DNA of 64,000 nt, from contig NW_026251414.1 of assembly GCF_025118155.1 (NCBI RefSeq), forward strand, positions 1-64,000, read 5' to 3'. Position numbers and translations under genes: made by a program. The number at the start of each line of letters is the position of its first letter. Position 1 is the first letter of the stretch. Under the pieces are notes generated by a model that did no database searches, was not told the origin of the DNA, and saw nothing but the letters and a program-made list of their open reading frames with translations. The stretch is from Cokeromyces recurvatus (Eukaryota > Mucoromycota > Mucoromycetes > Mucorales > Mucoraceae). Shown here one piece after another: positions 60,740-64,000 of this stretch.

Positions 60740-61649
60740 TTTATGCAATTTTATTGTCAAGGTAATACTCTGAACTTCTCCTCCTTTCTTAACCATATTA
60801 TATTCTGATTTTTTATTCCTAAAAGGGAAAAAGTTTATTATTAATAAAGCAAAGGCATTAGAGACTAATTGTCAACGAAAGATAAGTTCTGATAATAAAG
60901 TAGAAATAAACAAGCACAATGTAAATTAATATGCAAGAAATAAGTCTATTCCACAGAAGTGCATAAAATATGAAAAGAAACTCTACTTCTTCAAAGAACC
61001 TAAATATTAGGGACAAGCCATATTGATTCTCCAGGTATATTGAAAGGCTCTCAGGATAAAAATGATATTTTATATTAAGGGGTTAAAATATTACACCGAT
61101 GATAGAAAAAATCACATTGATAATATTATGTTTAATGTTGATAAAAAAAAGGTGTAAAAGAGGGAAATTGACAAGTTTCTTTTTGTTTTATTTTATCATA
61201 TAATAAGCTTTTAAATTAAGGGAAAGGAAATACTAGGAGATATATAAAGCAGAGATTATTAAAAATACGATATATTTTTTCTGAGCTATTGTTTCAAATT
61301 ATATATACATGCACATATTTGCTATCTAAACTTGTATATTAGTATAAGGTTTTCAACCATTTAACATAAGGTTCTTTCGAAATTCGAACTCTTTTTTTTT
61401 TTTTTTTAATTCCATTAAAGAAAAAAAATTATCAATTCATGCCCGTTATTATTATAATAGAATTAAAATAACATATCTTTTCAGAATTTCTTTATATGTA
61501 GTACTTGGACCAAGTTTATATAATTCCTCATAATATATGAACAGTGAAATAAGATTTATAAATATCAAGCATTACTTGTATATACTTTATATTTATTAAC
61601 TACCTTATTTATTTAACATTACAAATTATTGTTTTATGCGATATATTTT
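56978..61649. other. Long gene-poor region with microsatellites
   Basis: About 4.7 kb with no gene I can support. It holds an A run (57212-57236, T on the homeobox coding strand), a CA repeat (59951-59965), a TA repeat (60027-60059) and a long TG repeat (60670-60733). Around 60090-60230 one plus frame reads NYSIPNGIHIFEQCRIKHC then SGKLHVIFSHYK, which looks like a decayed coding fragment. An open 99-codon hydrophobic frame at 58925-59224 lacks any recognisable feature. Confidence 0.45.
60670..60733 (+). repeat. (TG)n microsatellite
   Basis: About 32 uninterrupted TG units, ending tgtatgtgc. Confidence 0.95.
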
Positions 61650-62534
61650 TTAAAGACTCTTTTCGGTCAATTTTTTTTTAGCTTTATCATGACTAGTATG
61701 AATTTTATCATGGATTTTAGCTCCAATTTCATACATTCCCCAACACAAGAGTCCTGAACCAACAAAGAAACCTATACGCATGAAGAGAGTAAATTCAGCT
61801 AAAAATGGATAGGCCCAGTAGCCATTCACATGCTGACAATACCAAGACCATGCAAAATAAAAGAGAGTAAATGCTGAAATCATACCTACATGTGTGTTGG
61901 AACGTTTAAAATCAATATCAAATGCTAAGAAATCAATCCATAAAAAGACAGCTGGAAATAAATGTAATGTACAATCCAATATTAAAGGAATACCAGGCAA
62001 ATCCTTTGGAATTAAAAGATGAGGATCTAGAAGCATCATGGACCAATATAGAACGCTAATAAGTCCTTCTAACTATAATATTTGATATGATTAACCCTAT
62101 TATTTATTTATTTTTTAAAGAGAAAAAATAATAATAATAATATGTATATAATTTCACTTACTGGTGTAGCAATATTTGTTATAATTTCGTAAATAACTAG
62201 TATCTATAATGTAAATAAACTACTACTTGAAATACTATTACTTTTACTTTACCTGTAGAAAACTTGGGTATAAAGTATCGGATAATCTTTAATGTAAAAG
62301 CGATTGTAGCAATAGTTAAGCCTAGAATTGTCAAATACTATATGTTTTCTTTTATGTAAGAAAATTTATTGAATGAAAAAGAAAAAAAAAGGGCGTTTTG
62401 AAATGTACCTGATATTGCCCACCAAAACCTAAAGCATAATGATTTTCAAAAGGTCCTGTATTCATATTTCGGAGAGCATAAACATTGGATAAAAATCCAA
62501 TGGTATTCAAAACTAAATTTAATCTTTGGGTCAT
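61650..62534 (-). CDS. FAR-17a/AIG1-like multi-pass membrane protein
   Basis: Four exons (62409-62534, 62253-62337, 62162-62196, 61650-62072) join in frame to 222 aa. The third exon is only 35 nt; its acceptor (atactag) was chosen because it gives FSTVIYEIITNIATP directly followed by LEGLISVLYWSMMLL. About six hydrophobic segments are present, with family-conserved YALGFGGQYQYLT, LYWSMMLLDPHL, LDCTLHLFPAVFLWIDF and AWSWYCQHVNGYWAYPFL. Animal AIG1/ADTRP proteins of this family hydrolyse fatty-acid esters of hydroxy fatty acids, with catalytic Thr and His; a Thr and the conserved His of DCTLHLFP are present here. The tail is Lys-rich. An ER lipid-hydrolase role is inferred. Confidence 0.85.
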
Positions 62535-62562
62535 AATTGAAAAAAAGAAAAAGAAAAAGAAG

Positions 62563-62619
<57 letters not shown>

Positions 62620-63334
62620 ATAAAAAGCCTGGATATACAACAAACAACTAAATTTGAATGTTATTTATGATTCGATCTTTTCGGAATTACATTTCACCCA
62701 TTACCTATTTGTGACTGGTAATAACAACAAAAAAAAAAGCATTTCATGGTATTTTGTCTTTTCCAAATAAATAAGAAAGCTATGCAATAGAAAGAAAAAT
62801 TAATATAAAAAAAAAACGAGAAAGGCTTTCACTGTTTACTAAGGGGCAATGAGAACAATAGGAACGCATATGAAACACTATCTTTCAAACACAAAGATAT
62901 AAATAGCAGAGATTAATAATGCAGAGTACGAATGAAACTCAAGGAAGCAATAATAAAGACGCCTGATAAGAAGTTCATTATACTCATTATAAATCAGTAA
63001 CCGCTAGGGATGAAAAAGATACAAAGTTGCAAAGTTATTATTTCTATTTTCCAAAGGGCTTTAGAAGTGTGTCTTATTGACAATAATCTATATCTACATT
63101 ACCACGGCTTATTGACAGGATTGTTTCTAGTAACCAGGGGCATTTGTTTCTAGGATAGTATACCTTTGCTTTAAAAAAAAATAAAATAAAATCAATACCT
63201 AAGCTTGTATTTTATTAGTAACAAAAACCAGAGTAGTAAATAATTAATCACAAACAAAAGCTCGTAAAACAGAATACAATTATTACATCAAGTATTTGTG
63301 GATTGATTGAGATTATAGGTATTTAATAAAGCTA

Positions 63335-63380
<46 letters not shown>

Positions 63381-64000
63381 TTCTTAAAATAAAAAAAGGG
63401 GAGGGTGGTATTAGAGATTTTGAATACTGGCTTGCTCAAAATCCTGGCCTTGATTTCTTCTAATGTGTTGGAAATCTGAGTTTCTAGAGTAGGAATCTAT
63501 AACAATAATTTTAAAGAAAAGTATGATAATTTATGTTTACTAAGAGCATCCATCACGTTGTCAAATAATACAAAAATTATCTATTGTTTTATCTATTTTG
63601 TTATCGAATATTTTTCTCTCTCTTTTTTTAGTAGAAATGCGTGTTCCATTTTATGTCTTTTGAAATCGATATACAATAGAAAGTGAAACGCTTATTCTTG
63701 CTGGCACAATAATAATGTTAGTCATTTTATCTCTCCAAGAGATAAAGTCAACAGCTTGCTTTTTAGTGTAATATTTTCTTTTTTCATTTAATCATTGTGG
63801 TATTGCTCGCAAAAACTGCTGATGAATTCTCTAAATTTGAATTTTTTCATTCCCTGTTCATATATTGGTCATAATTGTCTTCCTTTATATTATTTATAAT
63901 TTTAGGTATTCTTCATTATCTCTTCCTCGATGTCTACTATTACTTTCTTGAGTTTCTATTCGTACTTTGCATCATTAATCTCTGCTATTTATATCTTTGT
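62535..64000. other. Gene-poor end of window
   Basis: A 50-base A run at 62568-62617 lies 34 bp upstream of the AIG1-like start (T on its coding strand). Another A run at 63340-63377 follows AATAAA at 63328 on the plus strand. On the minus strand, 63410-63490 reads ETQISNTLEEIKARILSKP, preceded by an acceptor-like sequence; this could be an exon of a gene continuing beyond the window, but it is unsupported. Nothing else seen. Confidence 0.4.

Overview
The window looks like nuclear DNA of an early-diverging filamentous fungus, most likely Mucoromycotina. It is very AT-rich. Genes are broken by many short introns (about 50-80 nt, GT-AG, several with an ACTAAC-like branch point). The gene set is fungal: CON7-type zinc finger, SIN-type kinase, Ssk1/Mcs4 regulator, Mkt1, Ppn1 and Zn2Cys6. 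The repeats also fit: Fanzor, Tc1/mariner, Tnp2/CACTA and non-LTR retrotransposon relics. The assignment to a group is inference. No rRNA, tRNA or CRISPR was seen.

Layout. 1-9 kb is a transposon graveyard: two related Tnp2-type transposase genes (797-2404 and 6324-7717, the second clearly dead), a decayed Tc1/mariner (IS630-like) transposase at 2960-3897, and a 250-bp-period tandem duplication at 4904-5365. 9.1-20.8 kb is a gene block: mRNA guanylyltransferase (CEG1-like), a SAP-domain THO1/SARNP-like protein, a calponin-homology + SIN-type kinase fusion on the minus strand, a small Zn2Cys6 factor and MKT1. 21.7-23.9 kb holds non-LTR retrotransposon fragments in inverted orientation around a broken unknown ORF. 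A 121-bp mariner-type MITE lies at 24.3 kb and a small hypothetical gene at 25.7 kb.

The most interesting object is a complete 2.78-kb element at 26968-29748. It has long terminal inverted repeats starting CAGTTTTTAC and an intron-containing Fanzor gene (eukaryotic TnpB-like RuvC nuclease). All three RuvC catalytic motifs and the four-cysteine zinc ribbon can be read, but stops and homopolymer frame breaks interrupt the gene.

32.6-41.7 kb carries homoserine kinase (THR1-like), a decayed retrotransposon, endopolyphosphatase (PPN1-like) and a CON7-like C2H2 factor. 44.2-56.9 kb is the densest block: membrane-anchored RBR ubiquitin ligase, a large Ssk1/Mcs4-type response regulator with membrane segments and a degenerate kinase region, SCO1, a small hypothetical gene, BUD20/ZNF593, DDX20/Gemin3-like helicase and a homeodomain factor. 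The rest is AT-rich spacer with simple repeats and one FAR-17a/AIG1-like membrane protein at 61.65-62.53 kb.

The host genes are dispersed eukaryotic genes, not an operon. Shared themes are RNA biology (capping, THO/SAP, Mkt1, Gemin3-like helicase, Bud20) and signalling (SIN kinase, Ssk1). Long T-rich tracts on the coding strand just upstream of many start codons are a recurring promoter/leader feature. Exon joins were checked by summing to a multiple of three wherever exon coordinates are listed.
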